From assembly GCA_033026295.1 (NCBI GenBank), contig CM065184.1, forward strand, positions 12,093,501 through 12,157,500: a stretch of DNA of 64,000 bases. The letters run 5' to 3'. The stretch comes from Channa striata (taxonomy: Eukaryota; Chordata; Actinopteri; Anabantiformes; Channidae). The position numbers and the translations under genes were made by a program. Below the pieces are notes generated by a model that was not told where the DNA came from, searched no databases, and saw only the letters and a list, made by a program, of their open reading frames with translations. Numbering within the stretch: the first letter of the stretch is position 1; every line of letters begins with the position of its first letter. Of this stretch, positions 48,101 through 61,000 are shown piece after piece.

Positions 48101-51100
48101 AGTTAAATGCTTTAAAAAATGTGATGCTCTTTAAATCTTTTAGACAATAAACACAAATATACTCCATGACTCTTAGGATAGTTGATCCTTTGAGTTTCAT
48201 GCAAATACATCAAATTATGTTGTGATTCCAGCTCCTCGAAATTAAAAATGAGCATTTTTAATGTTTTGATTTTTCAGTAACTATAACATTTTGCAGTTTC
48301 TCAAACAAACCTACATTTGAATGTTTGGGTAATTATAATGGGGTTTTTTCATGCTTTTTTTTATGTTTATAGTCAATACATGATCCATTGTTCAATAATA
48401 GAATGTAAACATTATTCCAAGATGAAAATAATCATTAGATGTAGCCTTTGTCAAATAAAACTCAGATTACATACTAACTTGTGAGTGCTAATAATCTAGT
48501 TACTGAATAGATGGTGTAATACAAGTCACAACGGATTTTTTTTAAATGCTTTGTGTACTTTTAATTTTTAACTTTTTCCAAATTGTTTCACTCTTAACTA
48601 CTTTGTAAACTTTAGGTTGGCTGTAAGTGTTTCAGTGGAAATCCTGCTAAAGTAACTACAGTTATCACATAAATGTGCTTTATCTCAGTGACAGTCTAAT
48701 AATGTCAATCAAATACTTTTACTTTTTCATGAATTTTCATACTTTAGGTACATTGAGCTGATGATACTCATGTCCTGTTACTGACCCACACTTTTCAATA
48801 CTTGTGACAGAGTGTTTTTACAGTGTGGTAGTGGTAGAATCAGTAGCAATTAAAGGGTGTGAATACTTCTACCACAGACTAACACTTATATAAAGTACAA
48901 CTACCTCAAACACGTACTTAAGTAAAAGTACCTAATAAAAGCTCTCCACTGCTTGCATATCACTTTCATGTGACTCAGACATGCTCCTATTTGTACACTC
49001 ATACTGTTGCAGGAAATCCAAAAATAACATGTGCACATCCCTCCAGCCTCTGTAGGTGTGAACACCAGCAGCTACAGCTCCTCCTCAGGAGTTTACCTAG
49101 CAGGAGACTCCTCAGGAGGAGGCGATGGAGGGGGAAGCTTCTTAGACCTTGAAGGCTATGGAAGCAGAGGAGGAGGAGGAGGCAGAGGAGGAGGAGGAGG
49201 AGGCGGAGGAGGCGGAGGAGGCGGCAGCTATCTGGTGAGCTCTGTGTCAAAGGTTAGGTCCAGCTCATCGGGAGGTGCCAGGAGGGGGCAAACTGCTGGC
49301 TCGACAGGAGGCCTGTCGCCAGCTTTCCGGGAGAGGAAGATCGTATCCAGCCGCTCTGGAGGCTATGACGGTGAGATCCTGTTCAAAAACAAGCGCTGCA
49401 CAGTTGGCATCAGGTTGCCTGAAACAGGAGCTTGAAAAAGTGGAGGAAGCTGTGGGGCACAGTGGTGCTGTTTTCATTTCTGCTTCACTATTGTGCCTTC
49501 TTTTAGGAAGTTCCAGTGCCAATTCCTCTCCAGAATTTACCCGCAAAGATTATGGAAACTATTGTGAGTGAGAATGACAGTTGTATACCATAATACACTT
49601 TGTAACTGTCCACTATTGCTCCAGCTTTATCCCTAACATGTGTATTATGTATTTTTCCTTACTTTCTTCTCAGGCTCCTCCGCCACAAGAGGGAGGAGTG
49701 AAAGCAGAGGTATTCCATAATCGTTTTTCCCTCCTCATGTCATGACATCTCCACTATCTGACTCCCGGTTATCATGGCTAGAGTTTTATTAAAGCAGAAT
49801 TCCTTTGTCCATTGTGTGTTTTGATTTTTTTTTTTTTTTTTCTTTTTCCAGAGAGCGAGATCAGAGCCAGACTGCAAAGTGCCTCTCCCACTCCCTGCAG
49901 ATGTAAGACCACATGGATCCATTCGCTGCTGGTTATGCAATTCCTTACATAGCAACAAAGCATCTTTATTTGAAATTTCAAAGAACCACTTGGAACGGGA
50001 ACTTTTTTTTTTTTTTACTGTGGGGTTACTTCAGAGCAAAATATTTCTTAATAATGTTCCTGTGAAACGCTTTGGCTCAGTATTCACTGTATCCCTCACA
50101 CATAGGAGATTCCTTCTGTTTAGCTTCCCACATGCTTGCCCATGAACTTTCAATTAGTAACAGATGTGCAGTTGCCCCAACAGAGGATCTACATCAGTGA
50201 AAAGAAAAGGGCGAGATTTAAGCCACGCGGATCACAGGTCTGTTTACATTGTGCTTATGTGAGGATAAAGTTAGGGAGCAGATTTGTGGTGGCACCAGTG
50301 GTAAACATGAGTCACCGCTCGCTGCGAAAAGAAGCACAACTTGGGAGAGAAAAGCGTCTCATAGGTGCTGGTCGCTCCCCCTGCTGCTAAAAGTGTAAAA
50401 CTGCTTTGAGTTAGTCCAGATGCTTGAACAGTTAGTCACGGTGTGCCAGTTTAAACCCACCTCGTCTGTGTCTCAGGTTACGGTCGTACGTTGTCTCTTG
50501 TTTCAGCCGTGAATGTGAAGGGTTTGGTTCCTTCAGTAAAACAGCAGTGTAAAGATCAGAAGTGGAACATTTCATCTAATGCTGTGTCCCACTTTAAATG
50601 TGTGACTTTTCAAGAGTACGTGAAGCACTTTTCAGTACTTTGCAGTTAATTACTCGGACAGAGCACATGACAAGAGCACAGAAGACGATGCATTACACAG
50701 ATTATCCAGAATCAAGTGGTCTAACCTCCACCAGCCACAATATTAAAATTCTGTTTACACAGAAGGCCCAGTGCATTACTAATAATAATCCTTGAATGGT
50801 GCTAACAGAGGTCATGCATCTTTTTATTTTAAACCATCAGGACTTTTGTTGCTATACGCTTGTATCTCTACAAGAGTAAAATAATTAAATGCAGGATCCT
50901 TTTTATACCGAACTGTGTAATGAAGTATTTTTTATAGTTATTTACACAACTGCCAAAAATACTCCATTAGAGTAAAACTCCTGCAAGTATTTTCACAGTT
51001 ATGACCATTAAAGATTTTTCTAGCATAGAGACATAAACTAAAAAGCAAAAGTGACATAGCTGCAGCTACAACTACTTATAGGTATTTTCTAATTCACTGC

Positions 51101-54100
51101 TGATGTTTCTGAATTATGTGTAACTGTGTGCAGCAGCTTTGTCAGCTGACATTTTGGTGATTCAATTATTGCACTACTCTAAATAAGCGACATGGTGAGA
51201 AAAAAACAGATTCTCCTAGTGCAATTGAGATACAGAAAGTACAATATTAATTTTAAATTAATATGAACTAATAAGAAAATACAGTATGGCAGAAAACATA
51301 GTTTCCATTCCCCGAAGACTTTTAGGTATTAATAGGTTGTGGACATTTTAGGGTTAAAATTCTTTGAAAAATAAATAAAATTAAAGCTGTTTCTGCTGTT
51401 GCCAAGCCTGAAAACTGTAAATAAAAAATGTAATGGAAATTGTTATGCAATTATATGTATTTACATATAAATTGCATTTGCATTTGCACTCATTGCATTT
51501 TAGTGAAGTAGAAGGAGTACTGACTTAGAAACCCAGCGTTTTTCAGATGTACAGCACTTATATAAGGGAAGTTATTAATTTTTACACTGATACACGGACT
51601 GAAATCACACACTGAAAATAATTTCTGGGACGTGGGAAGTAATATCTGTAGTGAAGTATTGTGTGTGTGGTTTTGCAGGGACGGAGCTGGACGACGTGAA
51701 GAAGCTGCTGAAGGGACGCTCCAGCAGCGTCAGCCCGACCCGCACCTCCACCCTGCCGGTCCCTAAAAAGCCCAGCGTGGAAGCCAAGACTGTCTCTGTG
51801 GCCACTCAGTCGGGTAGAGTATACACCCTCATTCTGTCCCCCCCTGGAAGAAATGATGACCTCAGTTTGTGCTTCTCATGTGCTACACTAAGCATTTAAC
51901 AAAACTATGTTTTAGAATCCTGAAAGACTCCTCTTCATCTAGAACAAAACATATTTTTCTTCTTCCTGATTAAAATGTCCTAACATAGATCAAAGCATAA
52001 TGCATGAGTGTAATGCAACATTTGGAGCATTTAGCTGAGTATTGATAGCAAACAAAACTTACTCTTTGCTCATTTTTGCTAACAAATGAAAAAAAACAAC
52101 TGCTTATTGTGTGTGAACATATAAAATATTAGATACATGCAGCTGTTTGGTATCCTTCAGTGAAGAACCAACGCATTTCTTGAAACTGATTTTTCCAACG
52201 AATCTTTCTGGACCATTTTCATTTGTTGTTTTATCAGTTTGAGATTTTCAGAGAAAAACTATGAGTTTCTTCTTATTTTAGCGTTTTTTACTATTAACAA
52301 AGAATGAAAAGTGTGAAAAATGTTGTCAAATAAACTTGTCAGGGCATATTTTACCCCGGAAAAACAGATTTTGTCTTTGACTCAAATTTACTGATAAAAC
52401 ACGAGAGCCACACACTGGGGTTGGGTTTAACTGCGAGACCCGTTCTTGATTCTTTATCTTTTCTCTCTTGCAGTTTCAACTTCATTTGGCTCTGGTGTGA
52501 GATCAGGTGGATTCAACACCATTGATACAGCAAGCCTATATAACACTGGTCTAACATCTGGGCAGTTTGATACTGGCGTTAAATCAGGCCAGTATGATTT
52601 CACTCTGATATCAGGCCAATATGACACAGGTTTGAAATCCGGGCAGTATGATACCAGTCTGAAATCAGGACAGGTGGGCACTGGTGTAAAGTCGAGCCAG
52701 TATGATGTCTCTCTGAAATCAGGACAGTATGATACTGGTGTGATGTCAGGACAGCGTGATATCAGTCTGAAATCAGGCCAGTATGACACCGGTGTCAGAT
52801 CAGGCCAGTATGACGTTGGCCTGAAATCAGCTCAGTATGACAGCAGTTTGAGATCAGGCCACTATGACACACTGGACGCCACTCTTCCGTCTTTCTCTTG
52901 GTCCACGTCCACGCTGCCCTCCACCTCCACCACAGTGGTCGCTGGCAACACCAGCGGCTACACATACCAGGTCAGCACCAACAACATGTCAGGAGGAACC
53001 TCGCCGCTCGGCGTCACCTCACCCTCGTCCCTGTCAGGTGAGTTCCAGTACCTCTAAAATATAACCTACGAGTGAAATGTGGTTTCGTTTATAGTGTGGA
53101 AGGTTTGCCTATGGCTTTGTCTCTACTGTAGATGCACCCAAATAACTTGAAATTACAATAAACTATCAAGGAAATACATTATTCGATTGGGACCCAAAAT
53201 TACTGCAGCCAAATTTAGTCCCTCCCCCATTTGACTGTATTTTTTTTTAGATAAAAATCATCTGATCGTAATGGATCTTAACATTAGGCAAACACAACCA
53301 AAGACGGAGACCAAATTTTTTTACATTAATTGTTTAATTAACATGAAGCCAAAAGAATGTGGGGGGTGAACCGAACCCCCCCCGGACTGCTTCTATAGGA
53401 TTTAAGAGGGTAAGTTGCAGCCAGGTGCTGTCTTGATTGACTAATCGGCGGGTCTGCAGCGGGTCTGCAGACATGTAAAAGCAGAGGTTTTGGCAGTTTG
53501 CTGGAGCCTTCTGGTTTTTGTTAACACAGGGAAGAGAGGCAAAGACATAAGCAATAGAGAAGCAATTGTTGCTGTGCATCAATCTGGAATGGATTTTGAA
53601 ACCATTTCCAAACAATTTGGACTTCAATGTTCTACAGTGGGAAAGATTATTTACAAGTGCAAAACATTCAAGACAGTTGCCAATTTTCCCAGTAGTGGAC
53701 TTTCCAGCACGTTCACCCCAAGGTCAGACTGTTTAATGCTCAGAGAAATAGGAAAAAGACAGAGAGCTACATCTCAGAGCCTACAGGCCTCAGTGAGCAC
53801 GGGAAATGAAAAGGTCCATGAAAGCACAGTTAGAAGAAAACTGAACAAATACAGTTTGTCTGATTGTTCTACGTCAGAATGGCTGTAAAAAAGAAGCTGG
53901 AGGTTTTGGAACGGCCTAGTCAACGTCCAGACCTCAGCCCAATTGAAATGCCATGGTGGGACCGTAAGAGAGCTGTGCACAAGTGAATGTCCAAAAACCT
54001 CAATGAACTGAAGTAATGTTGGGCCAAAATTCCAGAGAACGTCACATATTACAGTATTTGCTGCTAATGGTGTAACTGTTATAATATATAATGGGTTATA

Positions 54101-57100
54101 CTTGGTATTGCCCACATGTTTTTCTTTTGTGCTTCATTTTTATTAAGCAAATAATAGCACAAGCTTGTATTTGGCTAATATAATGATGATCAGATTATTA
54201 TTATTATTTTTACACTAAAATCCATCGAATGAAAATAGGAGGTACTAGTTTTTGGCAGCGTATTATTCTGTTTCTTTTATTTGGAGTTATTATTTGGATA
54301 AACATGTCAGGTGTGAGTTATTCAGTTAAAATCAAGCGCTGCTCTTGTGTTTACAGTTTACGGCTTTCAGAATAACCTGGCGCCCACCTCTGGCAGTGTG
54401 CTCACCACCAGCGGAGCCAACATAAATGCAAACCTGGGAGGTATGTCAAACCATTTTCTGACCGATTCCACGAATTACAAATATTCCGCACTCTATTCAC
54501 CTGTTTGTGCTTGTTTGTGTTTACAGGTTATGGGGTTCAGAAGAATGTGTCAAATGGTGGTGGTGTCATCAGCTCAGGAGTCTCAACAAGTACGTCCACA
54601 GTGAGAATGTTACATCAAATGGATTTACTGTCAATTCTATAAATATGACCTATTCAAATAATGCTTCCTGTTGTCAGCCACTAGATCCCAAACTGATGAG
54701 GCATTTAAGAAAGACTATAAGTTCCTGATCTCTGATAAGGAGAACTTTGCGTCCAAGAAAGACACAGAAACGCTCATTTTGGCAAAAGACAGCGGGAAGC
54801 AGTTCACGAGCAGCAGCAGCGTTCATCTCGGAGGTGAGTCAGAGACGCAGCTCTGCCCCCTTCTGGAGAAACTATCGAGGTGTTTGGTCCAGGGTTCAGT
54901 TTTTTGTTGACCGGACCTAACTAGGCACTGACCCAGGGTCCTCAGAGCTCCGCTTCAATCCTTACACAGTGTCACTTATAGATTTTTGGGAAATTTACAT
55001 CACTGAATTAGAATATGAATTATATCAAATTCTCCATCCTCTGTTTAATAGCCCTCATCTTGTAGTCAGTTTTAAAAAAGCTTCATTCATTGATTGTCTA
55101 GTTCATCAGATTCTTCATTTTTTAAATCAAAAGCACATTTTGTCAACTGAAAGCTGGAATAATCAACTATTCATATGATTAATTTATTTAATCTTTATTT
55201 TATATTGGATCTTGTTTGTTGTCTCACACCTAAAGAGCTTCATTCACAGGTCCGCTTACTCAATACAATACAGGTGGTGTTTATGAGAAGTATTTTTTAT
55301 ATGTGCAGGTTCACTGTCCGGAGATTCAATAAAGAAAGAGAAGCTTATTTCAAGCTACAGTGAGACGGCCCCACTGAAGACCGAGACAGGCAACACTTAC
55401 TGTGAGTGGTCTTTGAAACATCTTAGACACACAGAACTAATTTGATTATAGAAATAAGTAATCTCTTTTTGTTTCATCATCAGATGGATCGTCTGGAGTC
55501 GTAATGAAAGACAAAGCCACCTACGCAGGTATTTTTGCATTTCAAAAACATGTTTATGCAACAGTAACTTCTTTAGTGTTTGAAAGTGACAATTTGACTT
55601 TCTTCTCCGTCCTCAGAGATTCACAGAGACAGCGGGATCTTTGGAGGTGGGGGATTTTGCTGCTGCTCTGACTCGTGTTGCTCCTGGTGGAAATGGCTGC
55701 TGGGTCTCCTTCTCCTCTCCCTGCTCCTGCTGGGACTCCTGTTTGGCCTTATTGCACTGGGTAATATCCACTTATACAACGCTGTGAGGTGTAATAGTGA
55801 AGAATAAAAACATCCCCAGATATAAACCCTTAGGAGTTCTCACATACTCTCTGCTGCTGCTCTGCAACCGTCTGCCTGGGAGTGACACCAATAAAAATGT
55901 GTGTTTCAGCTTTTACAGTCTGGTGAGCATTATTTCACAGTACTGCTAAGACCTGTGAGACACTTAATGTTCTGCTCTCCCTGGAAATCTGATCCCCGGT
56001 ACTAGCCCACTCCCATAAAGTCAGTCTGTTATTCATTGTGTGTGGAGCAGCTCCAGGAATTGCTGCCTAATGACATTAGAGACTCCAGTTTATTTTTCTG
56101 CTGCTTGTTGATTGATGTGCAATAATCCTGACAAAAATGTGACATAAAAGAACCTGGAATAACATTTGGAACCTGTTTACTTACATTCAACCATGTGCAC
56201 CTCAAAACCTGTTGAAAAGTTAAGCAAGTTATGAGAATAGTTTAAAGTTTATTTATATGTTAAATATGAACCTAATGTCTTGTTTGTGAACTTGTGGCTC
56301 TAAAGAAGAGGGATTCAAACTGTAGAAAAGTGAAAAAACATGAAGCAAGCCATTATGGTTATATCCATCGCAAACAAAACAGCGACTAATTCCTAAACAA
56401 AGACACTTCAATGCAACTGTAGAACTTGTTAGAAAATCCAAGTTAGGCCGTGATAATTGCTGCTACATGAATGAAATTTGATGAGGAGCTGAAGTCGTTT
56501 GGCACTCTTTCATTTCTCCCCAACCTAAAGAAAAACCACACCTAAAAGAGAGTTCAAGCTAACTCACCGACTCTAAGGCAATATTATTATTCCTTCAGGG
56601 CACGTCAAACTTTAAAGGCTCTTTTTACCACGATTATCATCTATCATATCAGTTTTCTTCTTTCTTTTTGAAAAACATCTTCAATGATCTAACAAAAGTT
56701 ATTGGTTGTCTTACTTTAAATCTTTGACCTTAGCTAATGAGGGTTTTGGCAATGCCTCTTGGGAAAAGTAGCTGCTCGAGAGCCGAACAGGCGCACAGAT
56801 TACTACAAGTCCAAGAGAAGCTTTGTAAAGGCTGCCCTCTTTAAAACTGTTAATGTAGTAAAATTTATATAATTAATGCCATTTTTAAATTCTAGATTTC
56901 TTTTAATGATGGGTAAATTGCCACTTTTAAGAACCATTTTGGCTTTTTTTCTTTGATCAGTTCTGTTCCTTTGCAGATTATTGGGATAAATGGATAAATA
57001 AATGTTTAAAATTGTATTTATATGAATTCACATCTGCTTTATTTGGAGTAAAAGTGAACACATTGACTAATGATGGTTCTGGAATTTGAACTGTGAACAC

Positions 57101-57964
57101 ATCTGTATCTAGTCCTGACTTTTGTTTACAATGACATAAAGACTAAACATGTTGAATTTATATACACTTGACAATTAAATCCTTTGTGTGAGAAACACTG
57201 AACTATGTTGTCAGTTAGAGGCTGAGATTAATTTCTCATGTTTGTTCCTTGTAGCTGTTGCGTTCACATCTTAACACAAGCTGGTTCCTCTTTTTCTCAG
57301 CTGAGGATGTGAGAAAGCTGAAGAATCGAGTGGCTACCCTGGAAGCCCAGTCCTCAGCCTTAGCTGCTCGGACCAGTCGGCTGACGGGTGATTCCAACTA
57401 CATCAACACCTATTTGGATGGTGGAAGAGCCGGCGGCGAGACTGACAACACGCTACACCTGGGTGTAGGTGGAGGCGGAGGGGGGCGTACAGGCTCAGGC
57501 TCCACATCAATAATCGGAATAGGTGGTGGCAGCGACTCAGGTGGCTCTTCCAGTAGCAATAACATTGATCTCAGCAGTGGAACCAGTTTAGGTGGGGCGT
57601 CTGGAGCCAGTGGGGCTGCTGCAGGTGGGGCGTCTGGAGCCAGTGGGGCTGCTGCAGGTGGGGCGTCTGGAGCCAGTGGGGCTGCTGCAGGTGGGGCTTC
57701 CGGAGCCAGTGGGGGTTCTGCAGGTGGGGCTGCCGGAACCGGTGGGGCTAGCAGGGCTGGTGCTGGAAGTGCTAGTACCAGCTTCGGCGGGAGCGTGGGG
57801 ACCGCTGGTACCAGTGGCACTGGCAGCAGCAGTGGTACCAGCTTTGGTGGTGGTACTGCCTTCGGAACCGGTGGAGGTGGAGGATACATAGATGTATCTT
57901 CTCTTCAGATGACCGTCAGGAACATGGTAACGAGTGAAATGCAGTCACAAACCTTCAGAGGTAA

Positions 57965-58007
<43 letters not shown>

Positions 58008-61000
58008 CAGCATTCATGTTCATTCAACTATTGTTTTCTGTTTTCTCAGCTTTAATAGCATCCTCAGTACAGGGAGAGAGAGGGCTGCCTGGGCCTAAAG
58101 GTGAAGTTCAAATACTCTGAATACATGTTCTGTCATAAAGTCTCATCATACTGTATACATCATGTTAATTTATGTTTATATTCTTTATATATATTATTTT
58201 TCTTTAGGGGACACTGGATCTAGAGGTCAGGAAGCAAACTCACTTATTGTTAAAAGATTTTGAAAGTTAGTTGTGAAAGTAGTCCAGTATGTTTGTTACC
58301 TGCTGCTTATCTGCGTCATGTTTTTCTTGTCACAGGAGACCCCGGATTCCCTGGAATCCCAGGTGAGAAATGACGAAAAACACTTTGTTTGATTCCTAAC
58401 AAGTTGTATTTCCTTGTTGATTCTGTGGAATCATGATGTCATTTCACTCACTGTGACCTCTGACCTCAGGTGCTCCAGGTGCTATGGGACATGCAGGCCC
58501 TGAGGGTCCTAAAGGACAGAAAGGAAGCCAAGGTACAGAGAACACTTTCTTAAGTTGCATTATTCCAGAACAAGGTCTGACTTATATCGAATGAGTGAGT
58601 GTCTGTGTGTAAAATGTCTGAACAGGTGATCAGGGACTGGAGGGGCTACCAGGTACCCGGGGTCGTGAGGGCCCACCTGGCCCCAGAGGTGAGCCGGGGT
58701 CTTCAGGCTTTAGAGAGAAAGGTGAAAGAGGTATGTCTGATGTACACCACTGACAGAGGTTGTGTGTAGTTTTTTGGTTGTTGTGTATCTTAGAAACACT
58801 GTGTCATGAGCTCGTGTGTGTGTGTGTGTGTGTGTGTGTGGTTCATACAGGTGCTCCTGGAGAGCCTGGTATTCCTGGCCTTATGGGACCCGCTGGCCCG
58901 GCTGGACCAAAAGGTTTTTTTTTTTTTTTTTTTTTTTCACATAAGCTACAAACAGTAACATCTGAAAGAAACTGTGTTCTACTTGATGGCGTGAGAACTA
59001 CTCAGTACAACAAGGGGCAGAGCAAATATGAGAATAAACTTACACTCATGCTTAGGAAAAACAAATATCTGTAGTGTGGAATATTTAAGTATAACATTTT
59101 GGAAAATTGAATATATACTTTTTAATGCATTCCTGCTGCTTCTAAATCTCCACACACATCATATAATATTTTAGCAAATGTGGCAGGTGTTTAATGTGAA
59201 AGAAAAAGTCAAATTGTTATGGTGTCCAAAGGCAACCTCTACATGTAATGCTACATTGTGTTTACATTATATAGATTAGATCGTTCACCTCCATCCTCTC
59301 CATAAACCTTTTAGAATTCTTCACTGTTTATTTCATTACAAAGAGTTGACCCATTGTGGTTTACTTTGTATTTTTTGCATACTTGATTAATAAAGCAGAA
59401 GCATATATTCTGATAATAACTTGATAAACTCTGCTTTTCCCTTTTAATCATTATTTATTGTTATTCCAGGCCCACCTGGAGCTCCTGGGCCTTCTGGACC
59501 ACCAGGTGATTTTCTCCCCATTTTCTATGGATATAACACTTATTAGCCACAAAACTAATTTAAAATTTTAAATTTAATTAAAAATGTCTTTTATTTTTCT
59601 ATGAGGATATTTTGAACTAATATGGCCTGATGTATCCCTGTGGGTTAACCACCTGTCACCATGTAAAGTGGTTAAAATCAGCATTCGATTCGTGTAGTTC
59701 TGGCTTCTGCTCACAGCGTATCACATTTTGCCATGTGTGTGTGTGGCTGTGTAGCAGCAGGGTGATCAGCAGTAGCAACACTGACCCCTGTCCTCCATGA
59801 CATTATTAAGACCATCTGTGTTAATGTTGTCACTGATCAGTGTAGAACATTGCAGATATTATACAGTTCATTTTAAAATTCACCATGACACTCTATAACA
59901 CAACTAGCAATACATGTATCTAATCCATTTTCACATGAACTGTTACAGGTCACCCTGGTTCTGCAGGTTTCCGTGGTGAGGCAGGGCCACCAGGGCCTAA
60001 AGGTAATTCACATGAACACTGTTCATTTGTTAAGAACTGTGAAATAAAGTGTTTATATAATTAATTTACACTGTAATATCAATCTCCTCAATCTGCAGGT
60101 GACAGAGGCCTTACTGGATTTCAGGGACCTAAAGGTTTGTTGTGACTACATCAGGTTTTTAGCATGTTGTAGGGTTGGTGAGTGTCTAACCTCAGTTTAA
60201 CTGTTTATTGTAGGTGAAACTGGTGACAGAGGTCTCAGAGGTCTGCAAGGTGAGTACAGTTTTTCAATTAAACTATAAACTCAGGAGCCACTAGGTTAGG
60301 TACACGTGTTCAACTGCTCATTAAAGAAAATCTCTAATCAGCCAATCACATGGCAGGACAATCAGTGGATGGGATCTGCTAAATCAGAGCATTAGAACAT
60401 GTCACTAAATAAGAAATTATCTAGTGAGAGCAGGTCTCTGGGTGAAAATGCCTTGTTGATGCCAGAGGTCAGTGGTTCAAGCTGGTAGAAAGTTAAAAGT
60501 AACTCAAACAACCTCTGGTTAAACTGGGTCAAGCAGATTGGCTACAGCAGCAGAAAACCAGACCAGGTGAACTGAGGCTGTGGTTTACAGTGGTTCACCA
60601 AGTGTGTCTGCCCCGATGGGTATCCACTTCTGCTGTGGCAGTTCTGAGGGCAAAACGGGGTCCTAGCCAGTTCGAGCAAGGTGTACCTAATAAAGTGGCT
60701 GCTGAGCGAATACGCTTCAGTCAAATCAGAGAGTTGGATATTATGTGCAGTTTTCCTGATGCAATTATTTAACTCCTCAGGTGAAGCTGGCTTACCGGGT
60801 CTCCCTGGTGTGGCTGGAGAGAAAGGATCCAAAGGGTCAATGGGTGAGTCAGATTAAGCTTTACACTTAAATGTGCAGCCGAGCATTCTGGGAAATCTGC
60901 TACATACATACAACTACGTACATTTACTGAGGTACAGTTCTGAGGTACTTATGCTTTCAGTATTTTCAATATCAGGCAGCACGGTGATGGTTTGGTTAGT

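Noticed and set aside
52454..52789. 111-codon minus-strand ORF
   Set aside because: Shadow of the 27-base array: a repeat whose length is a multiple of three leaves antisense frames open.
57410..57889. 159-codon proline-rich ORF on the minus strand
   Set aside because: It is the antisense shadow of the Gly/Ser/Ala-rich col17a1 exon; GC-rich repeats keep all frames open.
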